Source: Branchipolynoe longqiensis (lineage: Eukaryota; Annelida; Polychaeta; Phyllodocida; Polynoidae). Taken from it: a DNA stretch of 64,000 nucleotides. Positions 21,987-31,036 of the stretch are shown here, piece after piece. The notes beneath the pieces were generated by a model. The model worked only from the letters and a program-made list of their open reading frames with translations, had not been told where the DNA came from and made no database searches. Made by a program: the position numbers and the translations under genes. The stretch is from contig CM059186.1 in NCBI GenBank assembly GCA_030323885.1, positions 171,725,230 through 171,789,229 of the forward strand. Reading direction: 5' to 3'. Numbering within the stretch: the stretch's first letter is position 1; each line of letters begins with the position of its first letter.

Positions 21987-22354
21987 CCGGTCAAGAGCAA
22001 GCTTAGGGAGGGTCCCCGCAGCCTGATACTACCATGTTGCACCACAACAGAACAATGGCGTCTTCTAGACAGTTTTCCTGTTCCTCTGTAACATGTGATA
22101 CAAACGCTATTAAATAACAAGAGCAGTCATGAATTGAGCTTACAGAGACACGGGTTAAAGTTGCATAGTCCGATAGGTTTGAATTTCCGGCCATTTACCA
22201 AAAAAAGAGAAGATAAATGCTCAGTTAGATAGTTGCTCATTATACCTTATTTAGAAGTAGTTTTTGATATTAGAAGAAGTTTGAAATACTTTTACTTTAA
22301 TTACGACCATACGGGACCCGCTGGAAAGTCTTGAAAAGTCTTTAATTAACCTAC
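21987..22354. repeat. Local direct duplication, copy 1
   Basis: Begins GGTCAAGAGCAAGCTTAGGG and aligns end to end with 22681-23053. Nearly all differences I can see are single-base gains or losses. It holds the left part of MITE M1. Confidence 0.85.
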
Positions 22355-22680
22355 TTTGGGTAAGACTCCAACACCAGTACCGAGGCACTCCCTGAATGCT
22401 GAGGAAGCGGTACTCCCAGACTGGACCTGCGCCACAACTTATTCGGTCTTTAGGGTGGCTGACCTGTGGAATACCTGCCGGAGAGTGTCATAGCAGCGGA
22501 GTCGGTGAACTGCTCAAGTCCCTACTGGATGCATACTGGTCAAGCATTACATATATCTTGGAAGCCAGTGACAGTTTGCCTACGATTGACCACAATCTGA
22601 AGAACTGTCTCCATTTCTAATTAATTAGGACGGCTAACCATGTTTCCAAGGCCTATTATAGCTGTATCCTACCTTAGTAA
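22355..22680. other. Segment between the duplicated copies
   Basis: Unassigned unique-looking sequence of about 330 bp. Confidence 0.3.
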
Positions 22681-23053
22681 CGGGTCAAGAGCAAGCTTAG
22701 GGAGGGTCCCGCAGCCTGAACTACCCATGTTGCACCACAACATGAACAATGGCGTCTTCTATGACAGTTTCCTGTTCTCTGTAACATGTGATACACGCTA
22801 TTTAAATAACAAGAGCAGTCATGAATTGAGCTTACAGAGACACTGTGGTTAAAGTTGCATAGTCCGATAGTTTTGAATTTCCGCCATTTAACAAAAAAAG
22901 AGAAGATAAATGCTCAGTTAGATAGTTGCTCATTATACCTTATTTAGAAGTAGTTTTGATATTTAGAAGTAGTTTGAAATGACTTTTACTTTAATTACGG
23001 TCCATACGGGACCTGGAAAGTCTTGAATAGTCTTTAATTTAACCTACTTTGGG
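22681..23053. repeat. Local direct duplication, copy 2
   Basis: Partner of 21987-22354. Unlike copy 1, it continues into the complete nested MITE pair that follows (22852-23506). Confidence 0.85.
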
Positions 23054-23506
23054 TACTTAGTCTTGAAAAGCCTTGAATTCCTTTAAACTGTCTCTACTGA
23101 TTCAAAGTAGTCCGAAATTGTCATTCGTCATTGTTTTTTCCCCCCCTGAAATCCAAATGAAAATAGTCTTGAATTCCGATCAAAAACACATTTGAAAAGC
23201 ATTGAAATAGCCTTGAATTCCATATCTTCACGTGTGTACGGACCCTGTAAGTGTAAATGGCAAATTTTCTAGGTATATTTGAAGTGAAAACCTGCTGAAT
23301 TAATTTAAGTGTGTGTATCAAAATGCCAGACACCATAAGCTCCAATAGTAACAGGTTCTATACAACGGAATCAGTATTCCTTTTTATGCAAAAAATAAAT
23401 GTTTGATAAGTGTACCAGTGTCTAAACTGGATGAAAATAGAATAATATCTGAGTAAATGTTTTGGGTTGGAAAATTTGGTACTTTCATTGGACTATGCGG
23501 CTTTAC
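22852..23506. mobile_element. MITE M1 interrupted by MITE M4
   Basis: M1 ends: TTAAAGTTGCATAGTCCGAT at 22854 and GGACTATGCGGCTTTACGGT near 23492-23506. The inserted M4 (about 22999-23250) runs from GGTCCATACGGGACCTGGAA to GTGTGTACGGACCCTGTAA, with the AGTCTTGAAAAGCCTTGAAT motif inside. Confidence 0.75.
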
Positions 23507-23550
23507 GGTTGAGGAAAATTAACATGTAGATTTGCTGTGCCATTCTGCAG

Positions 23551-24101
23551 GGATGAAAGATCTCCGCGATTTCGCGTGGATTTTCTGGGATTTTCCCGGT
23601 AGCTGTAAGTGTATAGGGCCTACTAATACATTCAAAGGCTGCAGCACTATAAGTGTATACCAATAAGTTGTTTTACGCTGCATCACGATCAGCGTATACT
23701 AATATGTGGTGCAGACGCCGCAGCACTATCAGCGTATACTACTAATACATGCTTCAAACACTGCAGCACAGTAAGTGTATACTAATATGTGATTCAAATA
23801 CCGCAGCACTATCAGCGTATACTACTAATACATGCTTCAAACACTGCAGCACAGTAAGTGTATACTAATATGTGATTCAAATACCGCAGCACTATCAGCG
23901 TATACTACTAATACGGGCTTCAAACGGTGCAGCACTATCAGCGTATACTACTAATACGGGCTTCAAACACTGCGACACTATCAGTGTATACCAATGTATG
24001 AAACCCAACTTCCAGACATTTTCAGCGATTCCCTGACAATGCTAAACCTATGGGAGAATATCCACATTTCCCCTTTTCTTCCGGAGACCACTTTCATCCC
24101 T
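23551..24101. mobile_element. MITE M3 carrying an internal satellite array
   Basis: Ends: AGGGATGAAAGATCTCCGCG at the left and CGGAGACCACTTTCATCCCT at the right. About 23640-24000 is a tandem array of 45-95-bp units built on GCAGCACTATCAGCGTATAC and TACTAATACATGCTTCAAAC. Other M3 copies lack this expansion. Confidence 0.8.
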
Positions 24102-24269
24102 GATTATGGGGTTTTAAGTGTTTATTCTCACTAATTGGATTCTTTGTTCTCTGGTTTAATGTCTTGCCCATATTCTAAATGCCTCGAAAATACTCACAAC
24201 TATCCATCTAATAGTTATATAGTCACATGACATTAGTATTATTACCATATTGCTGTGGTACTTATAAGC

Positions 24270-24875
24270 TGCGTTTACACGGGCGAGTTGAAACGCCCCA
24301 GCTGGAACCAGTTGCCTAGTTCGTTTTAAATGTGTCCGTGTAAATGCGGCACTGCGGCGTTTTAGGGCTGAACCGTTGCGGCTGGAACGTCCCGCGATAT
24401 ACCACCTAATCAGGTGGTCTACAGGAAACGTTTCAGCTGGTTCCTAGGCAGCTATAGTGTACAATAGTGGTGCTCGCCGGCTACAGTCTCAGCAGTAACT
24501 AATCGCTGGTGCCCAGCAGTGTTAGGGCCTGATTAGGCCGAAATCTAGTGAATGCGATCATATTTAACAGAATTTCATACTCAAATAATGAAATTTAATT
24601 AAATTAACCTTAAATTCCAACCGATATTAACGTAGCAGCTCGATCAGCGTTGAATCGCCGAGTGTAAACAAAACAAATAGCAGTGATGCCGCAACGTGCG
24701 AAAATCCGCGCATGCGCAGAAGCCACGAAAATACGACACAGTTGTTGTTGTTTTGGGGAGTTTTCAGTCGCATTGGTGCGCTGAAGGCTGCCGTGTAAAC
24801 GCGCCACGAGAACGTTTCAGGTAGAACGCTTTGTCTTGAATCGTTTTACTTTTGGCCGTGTAAATGCAGCTATAG
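24270..24875. mobile_element. MITE M5, TIR AGCTGCGTTTACACGG
   Basis: The left end AAGCTGCGTTTACACGGGCG is inverted at the right (GGCCGTGTAAATGCAGCT). Internal inverted copies (TGTGTCCGTGTAAATGCGGC, GCCGTGTAAACGCGCCACGA) repeat the same motif. A fragment of the palindromic MITE (24545-24620) lies inside. Confidence 0.75.
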
Positions 24876-25594
24876 ATAAGTTATCAGAAATCCATTGCGC
24901 TATATGCTGCAAATTGTGTGCTTAACAGCCATTGCTAGCTCAATTTAATACATCGATACTCCAAATACCATTTTTGTGTAAATAATCCTGAATTGAACAA
25001 ATAAAAATGGCTGGAAGACCAGTGCTTCGGCGCTGACAAAAGAACCTATCCAGCAGAATAAGCACATTTACACCAAAACAATAACATTTGTATCAGATAC
25101 GTGATTATTTCAGTGTTTATAGACTGGTATTTTTGTTAAAACAATTGCAGTGTCCGTATTGATATCGCGATGATAGATGTTGTCCTTCTGTACATATTAT
25201 CTATTAAATATAAATATCTAACTGGTTTTCCTAACACATTTATTTACATTGAGGTTCCCTGCCAATTTATCAATATTTACTGATATTTTATATAGGCATT
25301 CCCATTTCTCTGATAATAACTCAGAAGCATCCTAGCCTCTGCTGGAGCAGAATCACTTATAAGGTCATCCAAGGTTTTCATATTCATACAAATAATAATA
25401 CTTTTTCAGACCTCCCCCCCCCCCCCCACACACAAGGTAATAACATCAGCATTTCATTAGAAAACATGTTTCTGTTATGTCAACATTTGATTAAACCATA
25501 AGCCATACATTACTAATCCATCAGTTCCCTCCCCTGCCTCCGACCTCCCCCCCCCCCCCCCCCCCCCCCACCCTGCCGTCCGTACAGGGATGAC
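24876..25594. other. AT-rich spacer with C runs
   Basis: No gene. C homopolymers at 25411-25427 and 25547-25569. The last bases (CAGGGATGAC) match a unit of the 94-bp repeat and form the left flank of the retroelement that follows. Confidence 0.5.
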
Positions 25595-25711
25595 AATTAA
25601 ACACACGAACAAGGAGCCCATGTTATGGATTTTTAATGACAACAAAGTATAAGCAAGTACAGTAAGTAAGTTCGGTATGACAGTGTGAATGTTCGACTCA
25701 GGCCCTCAACC
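25595..25711 (-). repeat. Split direct repeat b, outer copy
   Basis: AATTAAACACACGAACAAGG to GGCCCTCAACC. Matches 26001-26117 over 117 bp with one visible difference. Confidence 0.9.
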
Positions 25712-25750
25712 CTCTGCGTGTGAATGTTCGTTTGTAGGGTTGGGTGGGCG

Positions 25751-26000
25751 GCTGAGTAAGGTCGTCTGAGTTGCTCGTCTGACTGCCCGGTCGGTAGTGA
25801 GTTCAGGGAAGTGAGCTGCTCCTATATATATGTGCTATGACGTCATAGTCTCGGAAGGGCGAGATCATGACGTCACGATCTCACGGGCTTGGTTCTGAGT
25901 GAAGCCGGCAGGGGAAATGCAGGGGGATGACCCCAGGTGGCAGCAGGGTAGGGCTCCTCGTCCGCGGTCAAATTATCCATGTTGGCGTACCATCATGAAC
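25751..26000 (-). repeat. Split direct repeat a, internal copy
   Basis: GCTGAGTAAGGTCGTCTGAG to GGCGTACCATCATGAAC, matching 32220-32469 over 250 bp. It contains TATATATATGTGC and two TGACGTCA palindromes (25838-25845 and 25868-25875). Confidence 0.9.
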
Positions 26001-26117
26001 AATTAAACACGCGAACAAGGAGCCCATGTTATGGATTTTTAATGACAACAAAGTATAAGCAAGTACAGTAAGTAAGTTCGGTATGACAGTGTGAATGTTC
26101 GACTCAGGCCCTCAACC
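26001..26117 (-). repeat. Split direct repeat b, inner copy
   Basis: Second copy of the 117-bp repeat. Its inner end overlaps the stop region of the recombinase gene by a few bases. Confidence 0.9.
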
Positions 26118-27098
26118 AGATAATGTGAGGGCCTGTGTTGGTGTGGAGAAGGCGGACTTGGGGACGTAGGTGTAGACGGCGGATGAACGCCAGTTTCCGA
26201 GGTTCCGTACCTCTTCCAGTGAGGCCCCGGCCTTGGCGCGTGCCTGGGCCCCTCCCCTCCGGAGGCTGTGTAGTGTGTAGGCGTTGGGGTCGGGGAGGCG
26301 TGCGGCGCGCATGGCGCTTCTGAGGGCAGCCAACAAGGTGGTTGCGGCCAGTGGGGCTCCGTTGAGGAGTAGGAAAGCTGGGGCGTCCGGAGGCGGTGGG
26401 TAGGTCGTCTTGTAGGCTCGCCAGGCTCTCACCGGGCATAGAGATGGTTGTGGCCCCGGCTGGACGTTGATGTAGAAGGCGTCCGCTGGGGACCTGGTGG
26501 TCTTTGTCGAGCGGATGTGGAGGACGAGGTGGGTTCCTGCATCGCGAACGTCCCGGGCCTTGATGGTGTGGCCCGGATCGCCCTTCCGGCCTGTGACGAG
26601 GAGGTTCCCTTGTCTGAGGAGTGTGGCGTAGGCTATTAGTAGGGCTGCAGTCATGACCCTGGCCCCGGGGCCGGCCGCCCGGAACCGCCTGAGGATGTGG
26701 TGGAGGAGCTCTGGTGTAATTGGCGGGGCCTGGGTCGGCCGGTGGTTGGAGGACCTGACTACCCCGCGCTTGACGACCGATACTGCGTACGTGTCGAATG
26801 CTGCTGTTGCTCCACCAACGAGGCTGACCCACGTCCGGGCCCCGCTGAAATAGTTGAGGACCGCCGACGGGGACCTCAGGCCACGATCAAGGGCCGCGAG
26901 GAGGCCCATTAGGTCGTACTGTGAGGGCCTGCGAGGGTCGTAGTGGCGTTCGCGTGAATGTTGGAGGTATCTCACGACCTGCCGGGTCTTGTTACGCCAG
27001 GTCCCCGCCGCCAGTCCTGCGTTGAATAGTGCGGCAATCCGGTCCTGGTCATCGTTGCAGGAGGCTGGGGATAGAAAGCAGGTATTACTATCCCCAGT
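26112..27098 (-). CDS. Tyrosine recombinase of element B
   Basis: Integrase of the element. From the TAG that ends the RT frame the same frame stays open for 328 codons. The N-terminal SAM-like part has RIAALFNAGLAAGTWRNKTR (about 27035-26980) and VVRYLQHSRE. The catalytic part has the first Arg in LLRQGNL (near 26617), Lys in STKTT, HSLRRGGAQ (near 26265) and the nucleophile region AVYTYVP (near 26170). The conserved N-terminal domain lies upstream of any in-frame ATG: a GTG occurs at 26975 and the first ATG comes later, inside that domain. Independent initiation would therefore lose conserved sequence. Stop readthrough from the RT frame or a spliced mRNA is more plausible, though this is inference. 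Confidence 0.88.
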   Translation of the reverse strand, partial: TGDSNTCFLSPASCNDDQDRIAALFNAGLAAGTWRNKTRQVVRYLQHSRERHYDPRRPSQYDLMGLLAALDRGLRSPSAVLNYFSGARTWVSLVGGATAAFDTYAVSVVKRGVVRSSNHRPTQAPPITPELLHHILRRFRAAGPGARVMTAALLIAYATLLRQGNLLVTGRKGDPGHTIKARDVRDAGTHLVLHIRSTKTTRSPADAFYINVQPGPQPSLCPVRAWRAYKTTYPPPPDAPAFLLLNGAPLAATTLLAALRSAMRAARLPDPNAYTLHSLRRGGAQARAKAGASLEEVRNLGNWRSSAVYTYVPKSAFSTPTQALTLSG

Positions 27099-29699
27099 CT
27101 AGACGGTATTTGGAATGACAGTGTTAGCGTGCCTGACTCTGACGCGTTTTAGGTGCATTCGGGAGCATATTGTGTCTGCCTTCTCTTGGGCGGCGGGGTC
27201 GAAGGGGGCCCTGCTCAGGGCGTCGGCGAGGACTAAGTCTTTCCCTGGTTTATGGAGAATCCGGATCTCGGTTGAGTGGAGCGCGGCAAACCTCCAGAGC
27301 TCCCTCGCGCAGGCGCAGAGCACCGGGTCCCTTCCGGCTCCAGACGCGAGTACCGATTGCGAGGTCTGGTTGTCTGTGTTGATCACTATGACAAAGTCTT
27401 GTGGCTTGAGAGGGGCAAGGGCGTGGAGGGCTACGACCAGGTTGATGGCCTCCAGCCTGTTTATGTGGTGGCCGCTCGCTTTGAAGTCCTCTGGGTATGC
27501 CTCCGAGTAGTACGCCTCTTGGGAGTGGGCCCCTCCGGCCTGGAGGGAGGAGTCACACTCGATGACCCAGGGTGTTTTGGGAGGGTCTTTGAGGAGCACC
27601 ACGCCGTTGGTTGTCCTGGCGTAGTCGGCGAACCACGCCAGGTCACGTTTGAGGTCCGTGGTGACTGTGTGCCTGCCGGTGCGAGGGGTCTCTCGGAGAG
27701 TTGTCAGTATCCGGTTCATGAACCTTCTTGCTGGGGTGACGCACCTGGCGATGTGCTGCAGCCGCCCGACTACTCGCTGTAGTGTCGCTCTCGTTATCTT
27801 TTGGGAGGCCGCCACCTCGTTGCACTCCTTGATCACGTCCGCAAGTTTATCATCCGGGATGCATACTGTCATCTGATCGGTGCAGATCTCATACCCGAGC
27901 CAGTGGATCCGATGTGTGGGTGGAGTGCACTTGGTGGGCGCGAGGGCCAGGCCCAGTGCCGCCATGATTTTCAGCATGTCGACATATGCTGCGTCAGCGG
28001 CCTTCTTTGTGGCCGCTACCCCGACGAAATCGTCTAGGTAGCAGAGGGCGAAGTGCCCTCTTTTCCTGAGTAAGTAGGTTACGGCATTGGTTGTGCGGGC
28101 ACAGGCCAGTGCAGAGGTCCTGCACCCAAATGCCGGGGCCACATCGAAGTAGAGGCCTCCGTCGACCGTGATGCCCAGGAGGGGGACGGAGAGGGGGCAC
28201 GTCCGCAGCTGTCTGTAGGCTCGGGCCAGGTCTGCGGACCAGATATAGCAGCCCCGGCCGAGCCTTGTGACCTCGTCCGCGAGGTCCATTATTCCGGGGA
28301 GGGTATAGGTGGTGGGCCTTCCTTGGAAGTAGCCCTTCCTGATCCCCGCGTTTACGCTAGCGCCCCTTGGGTAGCTGAGGTCCACGATGACCCGCCGCTC
28401 GTCGGTGTTCTTTTTAGGGCGGGTCATCATGGGGCTGGTCTGTGCCCACGGTGTGAAAGGAGTCGCTGCGAACGGGCCGAGGATGGCGCCGTGCCCGAGC
28501 TCCTTCCGGACGTGCTCGCGAATCCAGTGGAGATGTTCGGGGTCTTCGTTGTGGTTTGCGGAGGCCGGTATTGGTGGTTCGTCCGCCGTATAGTCCACCG
28601 GCCATCCGAATTCGAGGAAGTCGACCAGCTGGCTGTCGTGGTAATACTTAAGGTATTTCCTCCATGCTGGGATTTTTAGGTCGGATGGGATCGGTATTCT
28701 GGCTGCTACGTGGTTGGGGAGGCCCGTGGCACGCACCTTATTGTAGATATCCATGTAGGGGTGACCCTCCCAGGCCTGTGGTACTGTGGTGGGCCAGATT
28801 TTGAATATCGTGGAGCGGTATGTTATTGGAGTGTGCGGGGGGTCGTACGGCATGGCGGGTTCGGAGCTTGGGTCAGCTAGGACCTGCTCGACGTCCTCTG
28901 CAGCCTGTGCTTGGTGGTCGGTTATGAGCAGCGCGTCTGGTTGCTCGTCTTCGTCCGGGTCGTTGCGGTGTCTGTAGGTGTGTCGCGGTTGGGCGGGTGG
29001 GGCCGGGCGTATCCGCGCTACCCTGTTTCTTTCCGACCGGCGTGGCCTCGTGGCAGGGCGGCCGTCAGTGCTTAGTGGGGTGGTGATTCGTGTGTTTACT
29101 GTCGTGGTATCTTGTGCTGCAGCGGGCGGGGTGTCTGATGGAGGTTCTTGTGGTTGGGGGGCCGTAGTCGCCGGCTCTGTGGTATGAGGTTGTTCGCTGT
29201 TGGGTGCTCGGTTGTCTGACTCGGGTTGTGGGCTGTCGTCGTGCCGGGTGGTGGGGGTTTCTGTGAGCGCGGCTTCTATGTCGTTGAGCGGTGTGTCGGC
29301 CATGTTCGCCAGGGCTTTTTTGTAGTGGGGCGCTGGCCGTGGCGGGGGTTTTTGGCGTGTGTGGGTCTGGTGAGGGGGGCTGGCTCGTGACGCCGGTGCT
29401 TTTTGTTCCGTTGGAGAGCTGTTGAGGTGTTCGTCGTGAGGTGCTTCTAGGGTGGTCTTTCTGTGTTGGTTGTGGTCCGCGTCTGTGGGTTTTTGTGCTT
29501 GTGGCTCCGGGTCTTTGTCGTCAGCGTGGTGTCTCGTGCCTCCGCCTTGTGTTTCGGCGTCAGTGGCGTTGTCTCGTTTAGGCGCGTCATTGGGAGTTTC
29601 CGTTGTTCGGGTTTGTTTCGTTGTATTCCTCGGGTTGCTTCCTGTGCCAAGGTGGGTTTGTTGGTCCTTTTTTACGGCCCGTGCTGGGCCGTTCAGCAA
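27099..29699 (-). CDS. Reverse transcriptase/RNase H polyprotein of element B
   Basis: Open frame of 866 codons. Residues 1 to about 270 are hydrophilic, low complexity, rich in Pro, Thr and Asp. The RT spans roughly 390-690, with TRPKKNTDERRVIVDLSYP, WSADLARAYRQL and the catalytic YLDDFVG near residue 553. RNase H spans about 705-835 with its four acids in IECDSS, RLEAIN, INTDNQ and LADALSR. It would make cDNA from the element RNA. The frame overlaps the end of gag by 7 nt in the minus-1 frame and starts with TTG (first ATG near residue 130), so a gag-pol fusion through frameshifting is likely. It ends at TAG (27099-27101), directly followed by the recombinase in the same frame. Confidence 0.92.
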   Translation of the reverse strand: MLNGPARAVKKDQQTHLGTGSNPRNTTKQTRTTETPNDAPKRDNATDAETQGGGTRHHADDKDPEPQAQKPTDADHNQHRKTTLEAPHDEHLNSSPTEQKAPASRASPPHQTHTRQKPPPRPAPHYKKALANMADTPLNDIEAALTETPTTRHDDSPQPESDNRAPNSEQPHTTEPATTAPQPQEPPSDTPPAAAQDTTTVNTRITTPLSTDGRPATRPRRSERNRVARIRPAPPAQPRHTYRHRNDPDEDEQPDALLITDHQAQAAEDVEQVLADPSSEPAMPYDPPHTPITYRSTIFKIWPTTVPQAWEGHPYMDIYNKVRATGLPNHVAARIPIPSDLKIPAWRKYLKYYHDSQLVDFLEFGWPVDYTADEPPIPASANHNEDPEHLHWIREHVRKELGHGAILGPFAATPFTPWAQTSPMMTRPKKNTDERRVIVDLSYPRGASVNAGIRKGYFQGRPTTYTLPGIMDLADEVTRLGRGCYIWSADLARAYRQLRTCPLSVPLLGITVDGGLYFDVAPAFGCRTSALACARTTNAVTYLLRKRGHFALCYLDDFVGVAATKKAADAAYVDMLKIMAALGLALAPTKCTPPTHRIHWLGYEICTDQMTVCIPDDKLADVIKECNEVAASQKITRATLQRVVGRLQHIARCVTPARRFMNRILTTLRETPRTGRHTVTTDLKRDLAWFADYARTTNGVVLLKDPPKTPWVIECDSSLQAGGAHSQEAYYSEAYPEDFKASGHHINRLEAINLVVALHALAPLKPQDFVIVINTDNQTSQSVLASGAGRDPVLCACARELWRFAALHSTEIRILHKPGKDLVLADALSRAPFDPAAQEKADTICSRMHLKRVRVRHANTVIPNTV

Positions 29700-31036
29700 A
29701 AATCCTGCTTGTCGGTGTTAGTTTCGTTTGTGGCTCCTTGCGCACGCTTTTCGAGTTGCCGTTTCTTGTTGTTACAATCGGTCTCTTTGTGTGGATTGGC
29801 TCGTCTGTATTTGTTGGCGCACCATGCGCAGAGGTGGGCGAATCGTTCCACGCCTGTCCCGTGAGATGTGGTGAAGCCGCAGTCCTGGCCGGTGTTCCAG
29901 CGGTGGCAGGGGCGGCCGTCCGTCTCGTAGTTAAACTCCGGCCGCCTGTACTGCTGGTATCCCGAGTTGGCGGGGGTGTCTGACTTTTGGTGGTAGTCGT
30001 CATCCATCCTGTGTTGGGGAGAGCGTTGGTACCTTTTCCCGTTAGTGGCTCGTTTCGTGCTCCTTACCCCTGTGAGGCATGCGTCGCGTTGGACGTCCTT
30101 GATAGCCGTTGGGTCTCTCCAGGCTCTGGGTAACCTGCCGTCGTCTATCATATTAAAGATCCTTTCGGACCAGGCAAGGCAGGTTACCCATTCCCATTCT
30201 GCGGCCATTTCTACTAGTTGCTCTACGTGGTCGGCCAGGGGGTCGATCCAGCTTGCCGGCACGGCTGAGTCTTTGGCCATCCTGTGAATGGCTGATATGT
30301 ACTCAAACCAGGTGCTCTCGCCTTGAGCCACCTTTCCTTTCAGTTCCCCTCTGATCACAAAAGTATGTGGAAGAAGTGGTTTCCTACCTCTTTGGGGCTT
30401 GCTGAATCCGTTTGCCTGGGTGATGATGTTGTTCATTTCACGCTGGCTGCTCCTGTCATCGTCGGAAGAGCGCGAGCGTCTTCTGGTGCGTCCTTCTCGT
30501 TCCTTGCCTCGGGTTTTGTTGGTGGTCGTCCTGTTATACCTGTTGCGTGGTGTGGAGGACGGTCGCCAGGTGCGCCCGCGTTCGGGTGATGAGGAGACGT
30601 TGCGGGCGCGGTGGTTGGCGCGATGTCCGTTGGTGTGGTGGCTAGATGTAGAGCGTGAGGATGTTGTGGAAGAGTCCCTGCTATGTGAGCGCTTGCGTTT
30701 GTGTTTGGAGGACTCGATAGCCGCGACCCTCTCTAGCATGACTTTGTTCATTTCTTCTTGCCTGGCCAGGGTGTCGGCCAGCGACTGCTGTAGGCGGGCC
30801 AGCTGTCCGACCGGGTCTTCGGGGTTGGGTTGATGGTTGTTCGCCTTGGCGGCCGTTGCCTCGGGCATTTGCGTCGTGGGGTGGGGGGCCTGAAGGGCTG
30901 CGGTGCGTGGCCTGCCTCGGGTGCGGGTTGTTGGGGCTTTGGTAGCGTTAGCAGCCGGGGTTGGCTGGTCGTCCCGGTTGGCCGTCTCTATAGTGGTTTC
31001 TGTGGCGTGTCTCGGCCTTTTCGCGGTGCGTGGCAT
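29693..31036 (-). CDS. Gag-like nucleocapsid protein of element B
   Basis: Open frame of 447 codons with a true ATG (MPRTAKRP). The N-terminus is basic and disordered. A short helical stretch VGQLARLQQSLADTLARQEE suggests a coiled coil. An Arg/Ser-rich region follows, then the conserved core TFVIRGELKGKVAQGESTW to SERIFNMIDDGRLPRAWRDP. The C-terminus holds a Cys/His cluster (CHRWNTGQDCG, then HLCAWCANK and KETDC) typical of DIRS-order Gag zinc fingers. It ends GAT TTT TGC TGA, where the T-run overlaps the start of the RT frame. It probably packages the element RNA. Confidence 0.88.
   Translation of the reverse strand: MPRTAKRPRHATETTIETANRDDQPTPAANATKAPTTRTRGRPRTAALQAPHPTTQMPEATAAKANNHQPNPEDPVGQLARLQQSLADTLARQEEMNKVMLERVAAIESSKHKRKRSHSRDSSTTSSRSTSSHHTNGHRANHRARNVSSSPERGRTWRPSSTPRNRYNRTTTNKTRGKEREGRTRRRSRSSDDDRSSQREMNNIITQANGFSKPQRGRKPLLPHTFVIRGELKGKVAQGESTWFEYISAIHRMAKDSAVPASWIDPLADHVEQLVEMAAEWEWVTCLAWSERIFNMIDDGRLPRAWRDPTAIKDVQRDACLTGVRSTKRATNGKRYQRSPQHRMDDDYHQKSDTPANSGYQQYRRPEFNYETDGRPCHRWNTGQDCGFTTSHGTGVERFAHLCAWCANKYRRANPHKETDCNNKKRQLEKRAQGATNETNTDKQDFC

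Noticed and set aside
21987..23053. Long terminal repeats of an LTR element
   Set aside because: The copies are direct and similar, but the 330 bp between them holds no gag, pol or primer site, and the shared part is itself MITE sequence. A duplication or assembly artefact fits better.
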